From Aquimarina sp. TRL1 (lineage in GTDB: Bacteria > Bacteroidota > Bacteroidia > Flavobacteriales > Flavobacteriaceae), in the NCBI RefSeq assembly GCF_013365535.1, contig NZ_CP053590.1, forward strand, positions 982,501-1,046,500: DNA of 64,000 nucleotides. The letters are read 5' to 3'. Shown here one piece after another: positions 8,580 to 18,006 of this stretch. Positions within the stretch are counted from its first letter, which is position 1; every line of letters starts with the position of its first letter. Made by a program: the position numbers and the translations under genes. The notes under the pieces were generated by a model. It made no database searches and was not told where the DNA came from. It saw only the letters and a list, made by a program, of their open reading frames with translations.

Positions 8580-9272
8580 TTAACATTCTTCATCTTCATA
8601 GGAAGTATATGACCAATCAATAGTCAAATTCTCCAACAGATTATCAAATCGTTCTTTATACGCTGTCCCTATAAAAATAGCCGTACAATTGCTCTTCTCA
8701 TCAAAACTTAGGCTAAGAACTTCTTCAAAATTATGAGTATAAATTCGTTGCCTATCCCAACTAATTTCTTTGACCTCTTTCCAATTTTTCTGAATCCTTT
8801 TTACTGTTTCAGAGGCAATCTCACCAAAACAATTGGCATGGTACTTAAGACCTCCTAATGTTCCATTATAAACTCCCATAAGTAATAAAAAATCTTTGGT
8901 TGTTTTTGTTTCTAGATGCCAGTCCGGAGATTCATTTGTTCCATAATTTCCCCAAACAGGTGGGTCTTCAAGTTCTAAATCCTCTTTTTTAATTCCCCAA
9001 TAGGCAACTGCTTGATTTTCTTCATAAAAAATCAAGTAGCTATCATCAGAGAATCCAATTTCCTTATTAGGTTTTAAAAGCCTATTATGAGCGTTATTTA
9101 TACATTCGTTTTTCCCTAAAGAGAGATAATATTCTCTTAGTGCTTTAGGAATATTAATGTTTAGTTGCTTTTCGATTTCAATAAGTTCATCCATCTGATA
9201 ACCGAATTCATTTTCTTCATCATCAATATTATAGAGTCTTCTTATTTTATTCCAATTAGCCATTTGGTTCAA
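8580..9272 (-). CDS. SUKH superfamily (SMI1/KNR4) protein, immunity candidate
   Basis: The first 160 residues fit the SUKH fold: an N-terminal helix, IEKQLNINIPKALREYYLSLG (given without its first residues), then YLIFYEENQAVAYWGI and the PPVWGNY strand region. SUKH proteins are widespread immunity proteins that bind toxin nuclease and deaminase domains of contact-dependent systems. A C-terminal stretch of about 70 residues follows the canonical domain. An internal ATG (codon 4) is an alternative start. Its presence supports reading the surrounding short genes as an immunity cluster. The cognate toxin is not identified. Confidence 0.8.
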   Translation of the reverse strand: MNQMANWNKIRRLYNIDDEENEFGYQMDELIEIEKQLNINIPKALREYYLSLGKNECINNAHNRLLKPNKEIGFSDDSYLIFYEENQAVAYWGIKKEDLELEDPPVWGNYGTNESPDWHLETKTTKDFLLLMGVYNGTLGGLKYHANCFGEIASETVKRIQKNWKEVKEISWDRQRIYTHNFEEVLSLSFDEKSNCTAIFIGTAYKERFDNLLENLTIDWSYTSYEDEEC

Positions 9273-9292
9273 TTAATTTCTTATCGTTTTGT

Positions 9293-10024
9293 TTAAATTT
9301 TCACCCAACCTATACTACTTTGATCATTTTCTTTTAAAACCACTAACACCCATCTGTTTTGTGTTTTTATGACCGTTACAGTTTTGTTTTTTATGGTTCT
9401 TATCTGGTTTCCTGTTTTGAGCTCTCCGGTACAAGGATCTGTTTTCTGTTTATTATCTATAACAGGTTGAGTTCTTAGGACTCCCGAAATTATTCTCTGT
9501 TCGAATGTTTTACTAATTGTACTTATTTTGGTCTCAGAATAAAGTTCTATAGTTTTTTGGGTAATGGTATTATCACTATTAACAACCAACATCGACAACC
9601 TGTTTTTATAATAGCAGCCTATAGCATGGATCAGGGTATATATAGTATTTTTTTCTCCATGGTTCAGGTTAACCAGTGTTCCTGACCCATTCCATATTTC
9701 TACAAAACCCTTGTCTTTTTTTGCCAGTAATATGATTGTTGCGTAGGGGCTGAAATCCTGGTAGATCATATCCTTATGACCATCATTATTAAAGTCTACC
9801 AAATGTATGTTTTTGCCATTAGCAATAAGCTCGTCTGCATCAATACTTTTAGTAATAAATGTTGCGGTCTTTATTTTTGAAAAGCCTGTACTATCCATAA
9901 GAAATCTATGTTCTGACTCGTTTTGCAATAGTTTCAATTGTTTTTTTAAACTATTGTCTTGAGCACACACAGACAGGGTTAAAAACAGACACCATATTCC
10001 TGAAAAGAAAGCCTTATTTTTCAT
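9293..10024 (-). CDS. Secreted protein with FG-GAP-like repeat and SH3-like end (243 aa)
   Basis: A signal peptide (KAFFSGIWCLFLTLSVCAQ) is followed by one calcium-binding-type repeat, VDFNNDGHKDMIYQDF, like VCBS/FG-GAP repeats. The last 50 residues (IRTIKNKTVTVIKTQNRW to SSIGWVKI) resemble a bacterial SH3 domain. The start overlaps the stop of the lipoprotein gene upstream by 4 nt, so the two are co-translated and may act together in the periplasm. The specific role is unknown. Confidence 0.65.
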   Translation of the reverse strand: MKNKAFFSGIWCLFLTLSVCAQDNSLKKQLKLLQNESEHRFLMDSTGFSKIKTATFITKSIDADELIANGKNIHLVDFNNDGHKDMIYQDFSPYATIILLAKKDKGFVEIWNGSGTLVNLNHGEKNTIYTLIHAIGCYYKNRLSMLVVNSDNTITQKTIELYSETKISTISKTFEQRIISGVLRTQPVIDNKQKTDPCTGELKTGNQIRTIKNKTVTVIKTQNRWVLVVLKENDQSSIGWVKI

Positions 10025-11295
10025 GTACTACTTTTTACATATCTTGTTCCATTATATTGTAATACTTTTGTTTCAGAGGTGATTTTACTTTCTTCATCAC
10101 ATTCTCCCTTTTCATCAATGTACGTCTTGCTTTGGGTGATTTTACTTTTTACAATAATATCAAAGTATCCATTGTTTTTTTCTTCAGACATTATAAATGT
10201 GTTTTTAACACTGCTGGATTCTCCGGTACATTGGGTATCCCATTCCCCACCATAATTTTCTACATCATAATGTAACACTTCTTTTAACGTTTCTCCTGAT
10301 TTTATAAACAGAGAAATGGTCTTGTTACTGTATGGGTTTGGCTGAGACATGCTGTAATAAAAAACCCGTATCCCGAATGCTCTTGTATCTTGAGTAACGA
10401 TATATGGGGCTGTGTCAATTGAAATTTCAGACAATATAATTGCATCAGAAACCCAACCATTCGTCTTAGCACTCTCAAAATATGTATGTGTTATTTTCTG
10501 AGTAGTATTATCCACCAATACAATATAACTATTAAGCTCAAAAAGGTGCTCATCGTCCTCTCCTGCAACTTCGGGAATCACAACAATGGTTTCATTAGGA
10601 TTATGAGGTTGTACTTTAGAAACGACAAACTCTTCTTTAATTTTTTGCTTATCCAGATTTAATTGTTGAATCACACGATCAATAAGTATTTCTTCTTGAG
10701 AAACAGCTTTTATCTTACCATTAGCTTTTACCAGAAATGATGTTGTTTCAACTTTCTTTTCATCAATCCAGAATATGTTATTGATCGTTAATTTCTTTTC
10801 TTCAATTTTAGACTCAATTCTTGATTGCCCTTCGGCTATTTCATCATAAGAAACCACTTTAGAATCAATAAGTGCTCCATTCAAATCATAATTAATAAGT
10901 ACGGATTCCATTTCGTTATCACCTTTAAGAATTGTTACTACTACAGAATAAAATCTTTTAGACAGTTCCAGTCTATAGCAATTCACCGCTCTATAGTGAT
11001 AACCTTCTTTATTAAATTCGGGATATATTTTTTCTAATTTTAAAGCATTATCATCTACATTTCTATGATCATCTTCGTCTATAAAGCTATCAAAATTTGT
11101 CGCCTCTATTAGTGGAATTGATTTGATTTCAATTGCATTGATACACTCTTTAAAACCTTTAGGAGCTATCTCTTTGGGAGCATCGGTTGACGCTGTAACT
11201 GCATCCTGCGCTTTTATAACAGTTTCTTCTTTTTCTTGTGCCTTTTGAGCACAAGAGATGAATATCAGTAAAATTAGAATATATGGATTTTTCAT
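10021..11295 (-). CDS. Lipoprotein of unknown function (424 aa)
   Basis: The N-terminus MKNPYILILLIFISC is a lipoprotein signal with the acylated Cys at residue 15. The mature part is beta-rich with many Lys/Glu, no recognisable enzyme motif and no transmembrane segment. It is coupled to the secreted SH3/FG-GAP-like gene by a 4-nt overlap. Both could be cell-envelope partners, for instance anchoring or protecting proteins. I do not recognise the family. Confidence 0.7.
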   Translation of the reverse strand: MKNPYILILLIFISCAQKAQEKEETVIKAQDAVTASTDAPKEIAPKGFKECINAIEIKSIPLIEATNFDSFIDEDDHRNVDDNALKLEKIYPEFNKEGYHYRAVNCYRLELSKRFYSVVVTILKGDNEMESVLINYDLNGALIDSKVVSYDEIAEGQSRIESKIEEKKLTINNIFWIDEKKVETTSFLVKANGKIKAVSQEEILIDRVIQQLNLDKQKIKEEFVVSKVQPHNPNETIVVIPEVAGEDDEHLFELNSYIVLVDNTTQKITHTYFESAKTNGWVSDAIILSEISIDTAPYIVTQDTRAFGIRVFYYSMSQPNPYSNKTISLFIKSGETLKEVLHYDVENYGGEWDTQCTGESSSVKNTFIMSEEKNNGYFDIIVKSKITQSKTYIDEKGECDEESKITSETKVLQYNGTRYVKSST

Positions 11296-11356
11296 TGTTA
11301 CGAATTATTACGTTTTTAGGATAACCTGATTAGTAGATTTCACAGGTATTGAACTA

Positions 11357-11713
11357 TTATTTATACGGTTTTAGCTCCATAACTAAGGTTTCGATTTTGT
11401 TGACTATTTCTTCTCTATTTTTACTTTCAAAAGTAAGTTGAGGTGCTAAAGTTTCCGGGACTTTTTCAACTATTTTTTTCTTAGGATTATACTTTTCACA
11501 AAGGTTAAAAACTTCTAGTATGTAGTTCCCTTTCAAATCTCCTTTTGGATACCAAATCAACTCCAGGCATCTATTAAGCTGAGTGTTAGAGATAGAAAGC
11601 AATGTTGAACTGGAAAACTCATCCATGTAATTATCTTCATTGATGTCTTGTTCATAGAACAAGTTCCAATTAATCTTCCACCCTGAAGTTATTCTTAACG
11701 CTTGTAATTTCAT
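11357..11713 (-). CDS. Hypothetical soluble protein (118 aa)
   Basis: It begins MKLQALRITSGWKINWNLFY and contains LELIWYPKGDLKGNYILEV (segment), consistent with a small alpha/beta fold similar to other immunity-type proteins. It lacks a signal peptide. It lies 22 bp downstream of the membrane protein gene on the same strand. The family is not recognised, and function is inferred only from context. Confidence 0.65.
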   Translation of the reverse strand: MKLQALRITSGWKINWNLFYEQDINEDNYMDEFSSSTLLSISNTQLNRCLELIWYPKGDLKGNYILEVFNLCEKYNPKKKIVEKVPETLAPQLTFESKNREEIVNKIETLVMELKPYK

Positions 11714-11735
11714 TTTCTATAGTTATTTTCTTCTC

Positions 11736-12080
11736 TTAAATAACATCAATAACCTTCTCTAATACATAATGTACTACTCCAACAACTGTAGCAATACCAA
11801 TAAGAGACATAAACCTGATACATATTGCTTGTATGTTATTTTTTAATTTCTTTTTCAGGTAAAAAACGTCCAAAAGAATAAACAAAACCGCCATTACACT
11901 TCCGATCATTGCTCCTACATGAAGTAGTCCAAAATTGTAAAAAATATGAAACAGATACCAGAGCCCCTCAGAAGGCGCATTGTTAGGTCCTAAAAGAATT
12001 CGCATATATATGATCCCCAATAAAAGAGATACTGCTATCCATAATAAGTATGTCAAAACTTGTTTTAAGACTTTCATCAT
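11736..12080 (-). CDS. Small membrane protein with three transmembrane helices (114 aa)
   Basis: Hydrophobic segments are near residues 8-28 (LTYLLWIAVSLLLGIIYM), 50-72 (LLHVGAMIGSVMAVLFILL) and 88-108 (FMSLIGIATVVGVVHYVL). Between the second and third is a basic stretch, YLKKKLKNN. It could be an inner-membrane immunity protein or simply a membrane accessory. The ORF starts with ATGATG and is first in a short series with the 118-aa gene. No homologous family is recognised. Confidence 0.65.
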   Translation of the reverse strand: MMKVLKQVLTYLLWIAVSLLLGIIYMRILLGPNNAPSEGLWYLFHIFYNFGLLHVGAMIGSVMAVLFILLDVFYLKKKLKNNIQAICIRFMSLIGIATVVGVVHYVLEKVIDVI

Positions 12081-12342
12081 CTTACGTTGGGGTTATTCTT
12101 TATACAACAACTCTATAAGGTCATATTTTTATGCTAACCAGGAAGTACGGTCTTCCCTAAATTTGTTCGTATTTCTGAAACATAAAACAGTATTACATTT
12201 CGTTATTTCTCAAGAGCCCACAGTACATAACATTATCATCTACAGACCTTTAAAAACCACCTCTTCAAAAAGCATCCAATAAAACCTAAATATGTTCGAT
12301 CTATTTTTACACTCAGTAAGTTAGCATAAAAAATAAACATAC

Positions 12343-12729
12343 TCACATCGCTGCTTTATTAATCACTGCTTCCAATTCTAAAAAAGCTTTTTTCTGTGCT
12401 GGTGCCAGGATGGTTTCCTTTATTTTTTCTGCAATTATTTCAATGATATTTCTTCTTGCTTTAACACTTTTTCCAAAATAAGCATTCATAATCGAGTTTG
12501 GTATGACGTACTTTATTTGTATCGAATTCTCATGGGTAAAATAGATTTTTACTGCATGCATCGAACTCTTTTTAAGCACAATACACTGAGCCATTTGCCC
12601 ATTCGCATCTGTTCTAACTTCCCATCGATCATATTCTTTGGTACATTCAAAAGAAGCAGCTGTTTTTAAAAAGTCTCCTAAGCTGTCTAACGAATTGTAT
12701 TGCTGGTTAACGGTCATTGTTTTTTCCAT
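12343..12729 (-). CDS. Hypothetical protein (128 aa)
   Basis: The protein has a central beta-like region (YDRWEVRTDANGQMAQCIVL) and a basic helical C-terminus (KARRNIIEIIAEKIKETIL). There is no signal peptide or membrane segment. It follows the lipoprotein gene at 12770 by 40 bp, so the two probably share a transcript. The 262 bp between this gene and the membrane protein gene at 11736 contain nothing I can assign. Function is unknown. Confidence 0.6.
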   Translation of the reverse strand: MEKTMTVNQQYNSLDSLGDFLKTAASFECTKEYDRWEVRTDANGQMAQCIVLKKSSMHAVKIYFTHENSIQIKYVIPNSIMNAYFGKSVKARRNIIEIIAEKIKETILAPAQKKAFLELEAVINKAAM

Positions 12730-12769
12730 CGGTACAAAATTTAATATCGTTCGTATATTCCTTAAAAAA

Positions 12770-13336
12770 TTAATAATTCATTTCTATAAAATCTCCATTT
12801 AGCTTATAACTAAAGGTAAAATTAGTCCCTCCATTTTCTGGGGTGAATACTGTGACATATTCGGTTTTAGCTATATCTCCATTTTTTGGAAATTTTATAT
12901 ATGCCATTTTGAACGCTGGTTTTTCAATGTTTTTTTCTTCTTCCAATTTCTTTCTAGCCTGTTCGGCTAATTCTCCTAATTTAGAAAGACTTATTTTTTC
13001 ATTTAACTGAAACATAAAATCTGCTGCTCTCGTTCCTTCCGGGACTTCTAGTGATATTTCTGAGTTCTGTGTCCAGCTTCCTCGCATTAAATTCCACTGT
13101 CCCATTTTTAAAGATTCGGGAGCTTTGGTTACGGTTACTCCAATAATATTTCCAATTGATTTATTATAGCTGATCATCAAATCAGTGAAGTAAACCTCAT
13201 CTCCAAACTTGCTTTTTATTTCTTTTTCTATCACTTCAAATCCTGCTGCATTCGCTTCTTGTCTACTGGAGCTTCCTCCACAAGCTAGTAATGTAATTGC
13301 CATCCCTACTAATCCTATCTTTTTTAATCCATTCAT
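12770..13336 (-). CDS. Lipoprotein of unknown function (188 aa)
   Basis: The frame opens at 13366, but the ATG at 13336 gives a proper lipoprotein signal: MNGLKKIGLVGMAITLLAC with Cys19 as the acylation site, followed by GGSSSRQ. The mature part is about 170 residues with alternating polar strands, such as YVTVFTPENGGTNFTFSYKL (20 residues). No known domain is recognised. It lies between the TCS genes and the immunity-like cluster and is likely paired with the 128-aa gene downstream. Confidence 0.65.
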   Translation of the reverse strand: MNGLKKIGLVGMAITLLACGGSSSRQEANAAGFEVIEKEIKSKFGDEVYFTDLMISYNKSIGNIIGVTVTKAPESLKMGQWNLMRGSWTQNSEISLEVPEGTRAADFMFQLNEKISLSKLGELAEQARKKLEEEKNIEKPAFKMAYIKFPKNGDIAKTEYVTVFTPENGGTNFTFSYKLNGDFIEMNY

Positions 13337-13472
13337 CTGTACTGTGTTTTTAGTTATTATCGACACAGTAAAAGTATATGGTACTGGTAGGACAGAAAAT
13401 AGGAAATCTATTTCTGAGGTTTTAGAATAAATAAGTGTAACACTTTAAAAAATATTCGCAATAGAGGAAAAT

Positions 13473-14210
13473 TCAGCCCTTATTCCAATGTAGAAACGCG
13501 TTTAAGAAGTGTTCTTTTTTTCGGGAAGAAACTGGTATTTTTTTACCGTTTTTCAAATAAATAACACCTGATTTATCATACTTATCTATAAATTTTAAGT
13601 TGACCATATAGGATTGATGCGGTCGTGTAAAATTAGCCTTAGAAAGACGGTCTTCAAACTCCTTTAAGGTTTTTGAAACCATGTATTTTTTATTGTTACT
13701 GCAATAAAAAGTTGTATAACCCTTATCTGATTCACAAAATAATAATTCGTTTAAGTCTACCACCTGGAAACTATCCTGAAGCGACAGTATGATTGTAGAG
13801 GCTTCATTGTCCCATACTTCTTTGACCGTTTTTATCTGTTTTTTTTGTTCTGCTATCGGTAGGGCTGCCACCTTTTGTAATGCTACTTGCAACTCTTCCA
13901 TATCTACCGGTTTTAACAGATAATCTACTGCTCCTATTTTTAAGGCTTGTAAGGCATGCTCTTCATAAGCTGTAATAAAGATTACTTTAAAATTTAGATT
14001 TTCTGTCTGTTTTAAAAAATCAAAACCGGTACCGTCGGTAAGATTTATGTCTAAAAAAATCAACTCCGGCTTACAAGCATTTGCTACTACAACCGCCTCT
14101 TTTACCGACTCGCATTCTCCTATTACTTCTGTTTCAGCATCTATCAATTGTAATAAATTCAGTAAGCCTTTTCTAATATATTCCTTATCTTCTACTATTA
14201 TTGCTTTCAT
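13473..14210 (-). CDS. LytTR-family response regulator
   Basis: The receiver domain (residues 1-120) has the acidic pocket VEDKE, the phospho-acceptor Asp54 in LIFLDINLTDG and Lys in YLLKPVDM. A LytTR DNA-binding domain follows (about 140-245; SDKGYTTFYCSN, FTRPHQSYMVNLKFI). It is therefore a transcription factor that is phosphorylated by the kinase encoded immediately upstream, whose stop codon it overlaps by 4 nt. Possible targets are the secretion operon and the RHS gene on the same strand, but no LytTR repeats were identified at those promoters. Confidence 0.93.
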   Translation of the reverse strand: MKAIIVEDKEYIRKGLLNLLQLIDAETEVIGECESVKEAVVVANACKPELIFLDINLTDGTGFDFLKQTENLNFKVIFITAYEEHALQALKIGAVDYLLKPVDMEELQVALQKVAALPIAEQKKQIKTVKEVWDNEASTIILSLQDSFQVVDLNELLFCESDKGYTTFYCSNNKKYMVSKTLKEFEDRLSKANFTRPHQSYMVNLKFIDKYDKSGVIYLKNGKKIPVSSRKKEHFLNAFLHWNKG

Positions 14211-16402
14211 GATACGTTTTCCTGTAATTTATAGGGGATAATTAAAGTAACCCGGGTTCCTTGCTCGTTATATTTCTTTCTATCTTCCACAGTAACCGAG
14301 CTACTCATTTTAAAATCTTTTGATAATATTTTTAAGCGTTCAGAAGTGATTGTGGTCGATAATGATTTTTTAGTCCCCTGCGGCTTTTCTTTTTGAGCAT
14401 CAACTCCAATCCCATTATCTGTAATGGTACAAATCAAATTTTCATTTGAATAGGACAAGTGAACATCAATTATTCTATCTTCTTTTTGATTTACAAATGC
14501 ATGTTCTATCGCATTTTCTACGAATGGCTGAATCAGCATAGGGGGGATTTCAAACAGTGATGTATCAATAGCTTCTTCTACAATAACTGTATATATATAA
14601 GTTTTATCTTCTAAATTCTGAAGAGCTAAATAGTTTTTTATCGCAATTAATTCCTGAGAAAGTGATACTGTTTTGTCTCTAGAGTTTTCTAAAGTAATAC
14701 GAAGCAATTTGGAAAACTTGGACAAATAAGCAACTGATTTCTTTTCTTCTTTATTTAGTATCATCCCTTGTAATACGGATAGTGAATTAAAAATAAAATG
14801 AGGAGTCATCTGTGAACGCAGCAATTTTTGTTCTATGATGATATTTTGAGTTTTAGATTTTTCATTTCTTAATTTTAAAAAGAAAATTGCTGCTCCTAAT
14901 ACTAATGTAGTGATTAAAAAAGCAATCACTCCTAATAATAGGTTTCGTTGTGACTTTTCTAAGCTATTAGTTGTCGTTTGAACTGTTTGTGTAAGTCTTA
15001 ATTCTCTTTTCTCTGCAGATGCTAATTCATTTTTGTACTTATATTCATACTCTACTTCTGTAATCTTCTGAATATGCTCCCTATTAAGCAGACTGTCGTT
15101 CAATATTTTTAATTGTTGATTACTTATAAGGGCTTTTTTATGTTCTCCTAATTCATTGTTTATTAGAGAAAGTAATTCATAGGCATCACTCCGATGTTTT
15201 AAAAGTTTGTATTTATTAGCTAGTTGAGCTGCTTTTTCGGCATTAATCAATGCCAAATTGTATTTTTTCATATAGTAATACACGTATGCGATTCCTACAT
15301 ACGATTCTACTAATTCATATTGCTTTTGATTAACCGAGGTAATTTTATTCGCTTCTTGAAAATTGGCTAAAGCTTTGGAATAGTTTTTCATTCCCAAATA
15401 CGAAAAACCTAAACCATTAAGACTCAATGCTAAATATTCATTATCTTCTATTGCTTTACTAAGGGTATTTGTTTCCTTAAAACAAGAGAGCGCCTTCGCA
15501 AATTTCTTTTTATCAAGATAGATCCCTCCCATATTATTTTTGATGGCAATAATATTTTTGTTATTGTGATTCGCCTGTTTAATCGCTAAAGCTTTTTTAT
15601 AAAAATCTAGTGCCTTATCATAAAGTCGTTGTTGTCTGTAAATATTTCCAATATTATTTAACGATTGAAAAATACTAAGGGAATCTTTAGATGATTTAGC
15701 AAGATCTAATGATTTATGGTGATATTCTATTGCCTGTGAATAATCACCTTGATTAAGATACATCATAGCCATTGAGTTCCAACAACTAAGCATCCCATAT
15801 TCATTGTTATTATTTGTATACGCTCTTAGGGCTTTTTTATAATTAGCTAAGGCTTTTTTATATTTTCCTATGTCTGAGTAGATATTGCCTATATTATATT
15901 GATAATTGGGTAAGTTCTTTTTTATGCCTAATTTCTGATCGATCGCCAACGCCTCTTCATAATATTGTAATGCAAGCTTCTTGTTTCCTTTATAGTTATA
16001 TAAGACCCCTAAAGCATTTTTACACCCTGCAATTCCTTTTAGATCATCTATTGAAGTATACAACTCAATTGCTTTTTCATAATTATGTATGGACACTTTA
16101 AAATTAGCGCGTTCCATATAAGCAATCCCCTTCATATAGAAACTGCGAGCTTTTCCTTTTACGGATTTAATTTCATCGGCAAGTTTTCCGGCTTGTTCGG
16201 CATAGGCTAATGACTGAGAAAAATTGTTTCTATAAAGATAATACGCTAAATGATTGAGGATTTTTACACGAACTGTGTCTTTCCTGGTATACGTTTTTAG
16301 TTCTTTTTTTAGACTGTCTATCTTCTTATACTGAGATAAGCCAGTTGTAGAAAAAGATAAAAAACACAGTAAGCAAATAATAGGTGCATTTATTATTTTC
16401 AT
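14207..16402 (-). CDS. TPR-repeat sensor histidine kinase (LytS/YehU type)
   Basis: A signal peptide (ICLLCFLSFSTTGLSQ) is followed by about ten tetratricopeptide repeats (GNKKLALQYYEEALAI, GKYKKALANYKKALRAY), one transmembrane helix (LLGVIAFLITTLVLGAAIFF) and a His_kinase domain. The phospho-acceptor is His535 in MTPHFIFNSLSVLQG, and the ATPase domain has PPMLIQPFVENAIEHAF and TDNGIGV. The TPR region faces the periplasm and probably senses a protein or peptide. It is coupled to the LytTR regulator by a 4-nt overlap. This architecture is typical of Bacteroidota. Confidence 0.93.
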   Translation of the reverse strand: MKIINAPIICLLCFLSFSTTGLSQYKKIDSLKKELKTYTRKDTVRVKILNHLAYYLYRNNFSQSLAYAEQAGKLADEIKSVKGKARSFYMKGIAYMERANFKVSIHNYEKAIELYTSIDDLKGIAGCKNALGVLYNYKGNKKLALQYYEEALAIDQKLGIKKNLPNYQYNIGNIYSDIGKYKKALANYKKALRAYTNNNNEYGMLSCWNSMAMMYLNQGDYSQAIEYHHKSLDLAKSSKDSLSIFQSLNNIGNIYRQQRLYDKALDFYKKALAIKQANHNNKNIIAIKNNMGGIYLDKKKFAKALSCFKETNTLSKAIEDNEYLALSLNGLGFSYLGMKNYSKALANFQEANKITSVNQKQYELVESYVGIAYVYYYMKKYNLALINAEKAAQLANKYKLLKHRSDAYELLSLINNELGEHKKALISNQQLKILNDSLLNREHIQKITEVEYEYKYKNELASAEKRELRLTQTVQTTTNSLEKSQRNLLLGVIAFLITTLVLGAAIFFLKLRNEKSKTQNIIIEQKLLRSQMTPHFIFNSLSVLQGMILNKEEKKSVAYLSKFSKLLRITLENSRDKTVSLSQELIAIKNYLALQNLEDKTYIYTVIVEEAIDTSLFEIPPMLIQPFVENAIEHAFVNQKEDRIIDVHLSYSNENLICTITDNGIGVDAQKEKPQGTKKSLSTTITSERLKILSKDFKMSSSVTVEDRKKYNEQGTRVTLIIPYKLQENVS

Positions 16403-16872
16403 AAAATAAAGAACGGTTATTATACTTTCAAATCAAAAAAATAGGGAATTATTCTACTCTCCCTTACTCTCCAACCTTTTTTAAGAGAGAGAGGAACGAG
16501 ATAAAATTGTTTGTAGTAAAGAATAGAATTGAACTACCATATTCTTGCTCTTATATTTCACGTATAAAAACTTCATTTTTCTGTAGAGCTTTTATCAGTG
16601 GCGGGAGCAGGACTAAAAACATGTAAAAAACCTGGGAAACTTCCATAAAAACACCTTGCAAGGCATGGAATTCTGAAAGACATATTAACTCCTGAACAAA
16701 TAGCTACTATCCCCGTTCAATATATCTCACTGGAAACAAGAGAAAGAAAATAAATATGCCCTCTGTGAAATAAATACCATCGTAAAACAAGAAATAGAAT
16801 TAATAAAACGTATTAATCAATCCTCTAGAATTAAGAAAATCAATGAAGCTTATTTCAAAATACAAACAACGA
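16403..16872. other. Intergenic region with decayed coding-like sequence
   Basis: This 470-bp gap separates the kinase gene from the secretion operon. The plus strand shows short protein-like stretches in different frames (DILTPEQIATIPVQY near 16680-16725; then KYALCEINTIVKQEIELI near 16752-16805), suggesting a frameshifted gene relic, family unknown. At 16597-16614 the sequence agtggcgggagcaggact matches 16 of 18 bases of the tRNA-Met 3' end found at 39381 and 53540; this may be chance. There is no intact gene. Confidence 0.4.
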
Positions 16873-18003
16873 TTATCCGATCACACTACTCAATCTAAAC
16901 ATCGGTAAATACATGGCAATAAGAATCACCCCGACAATAACTCCAACAAATAGGGTCAAGATCGGATTAAGCACATTAGAAATCACTTGAGATTGGTATT
17001 TTACCTGCTGATTATATTGTTCATTCAATTTCTGAAAAATAAACTCTGTTTGATTGGTCTCCTCGGCAACACGAACCATAGCAATCATTTTTTTATCAAA
17101 AATCGGACTTTTGGCAAACGAAGCACTTAATGCATCTCCTGCTAAAATCAATTGCTTTGTTTTATACAACCCTTGTTGAAGAGGATAAAAATTAATCATG
17201 TTTTTTACTAAGTCAATACTTTCTACCATGGGAACCTTTGCAGATGTTAACAAAGAAATTGCCTGAGTAAATTGTGCCATATAGATCTTTTGGAAATAAT
17301 TTCCCAGGATGGGAATCTTCAATTGTACACTCCCTAATATTTTGCGATACCACTGTTTTTTGGAAACAAAAAATAATACTCCAATACAAACAACAATTGC
17401 TCCAAACAACAAAATCCCATGGATACTTATAAAATCAGAGAAATTAATAATTCCTTTTGTAACCCCTGGCAGATCCACATTGTTTTGTTTAAAAATATCT
17501 ACAAACATTGGTACAACATAACGAAGCATAAAGGCAATAACTATCATAGCGGTGCACATTACAATAACTGGGTAAGTAAGTGCTGCAACGATCTCCCTTC
17601 TCAACTCGTTTTTACGTTTATAAAAATCGCTGAGTTCTAAAGTGATTTGCGCCAACTCCCCCGTTTGTTCTCCAATTCTTATAGCATAATATTCATAATC
17701 GGTAAAGTTTTTATTATGCTTAAGGATTTCAGAAAAAGGTGTTCCTGTAACCAGTTGAGAAAGCATAAACTTCATCAATTTCTGATCTTTTTCTTTTTTT
17801 TGAGTATCTGATAATAACTCCAGACCATTTCTAAGATCAATCCCTGATTTTAACAGTACACTTAGTTCTGCATACCATTGCTCTTTCTTTTTAGTATTAA
17901 ATGCATTACCAAATAAAGTAATCTCTTGAGTCAATATCGATGAGAGATCAAAAGAGCTTTCTCTTCTATCTTTCTTTTTGGTATTTGAAATTTTTATCCC
18001 CAT
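16873..18003 (-). CDS. gspF: GspF/PilC-like inner-membrane platform protein
   Basis: It has two T2SSF domains: residues about 45-170 (QWYAELSVLLKSGIDLRNGL, EYYAIRIGEQTGELAQI) and about 245-370 (AQFTQAISLLTSAKVPMVES, KMIAMVRVAEETNQTEF). Three transmembrane helices are present, including TYPVIVMCTAMIVIAFML and LNPILTLFVGVIVGVILI. In type II secretion and type IV pili this protein couples the GspE ATPase to pseudopilin assembly. It is the last gene of the operon and lies 3 bp after the minor pseudopilin. Its length (376 aa) is slightly short for GspF because the N-terminus is brief. Confidence 0.93.
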   Translation of the reverse strand: MGIKISNTKKKDRRESSFDLSSILTQEITLFGNAFNTKKKEQWYAELSVLLKSGIDLRNGLELLSDTQKKEKDQKLMKFMLSQLVTGTPFSEILKHNKNFTDYEYYAIRIGEQTGELAQITLELSDFYKRKNELRREIVAALTYPVIVMCTAMIVIAFMLRYVVPMFVDIFKQNNVDLPGVTKGIINFSDFISIHGILLFGAIVVCIGVLFFVSKKQWYRKILGSVQLKIPILGNYFQKIYMAQFTQAISLLTSAKVPMVESIDLVKNMINFYPLQQGLYKTKQLILAGDALSASFAKSPIFDKKMIAMVRVAEETNQTEFIFQKLNEQYNQQVKYQSQVISNVLNPILTLFVGVIVGVILIAMYLPMFRLSSVIG

Positions 18004-18006
18004 GCT

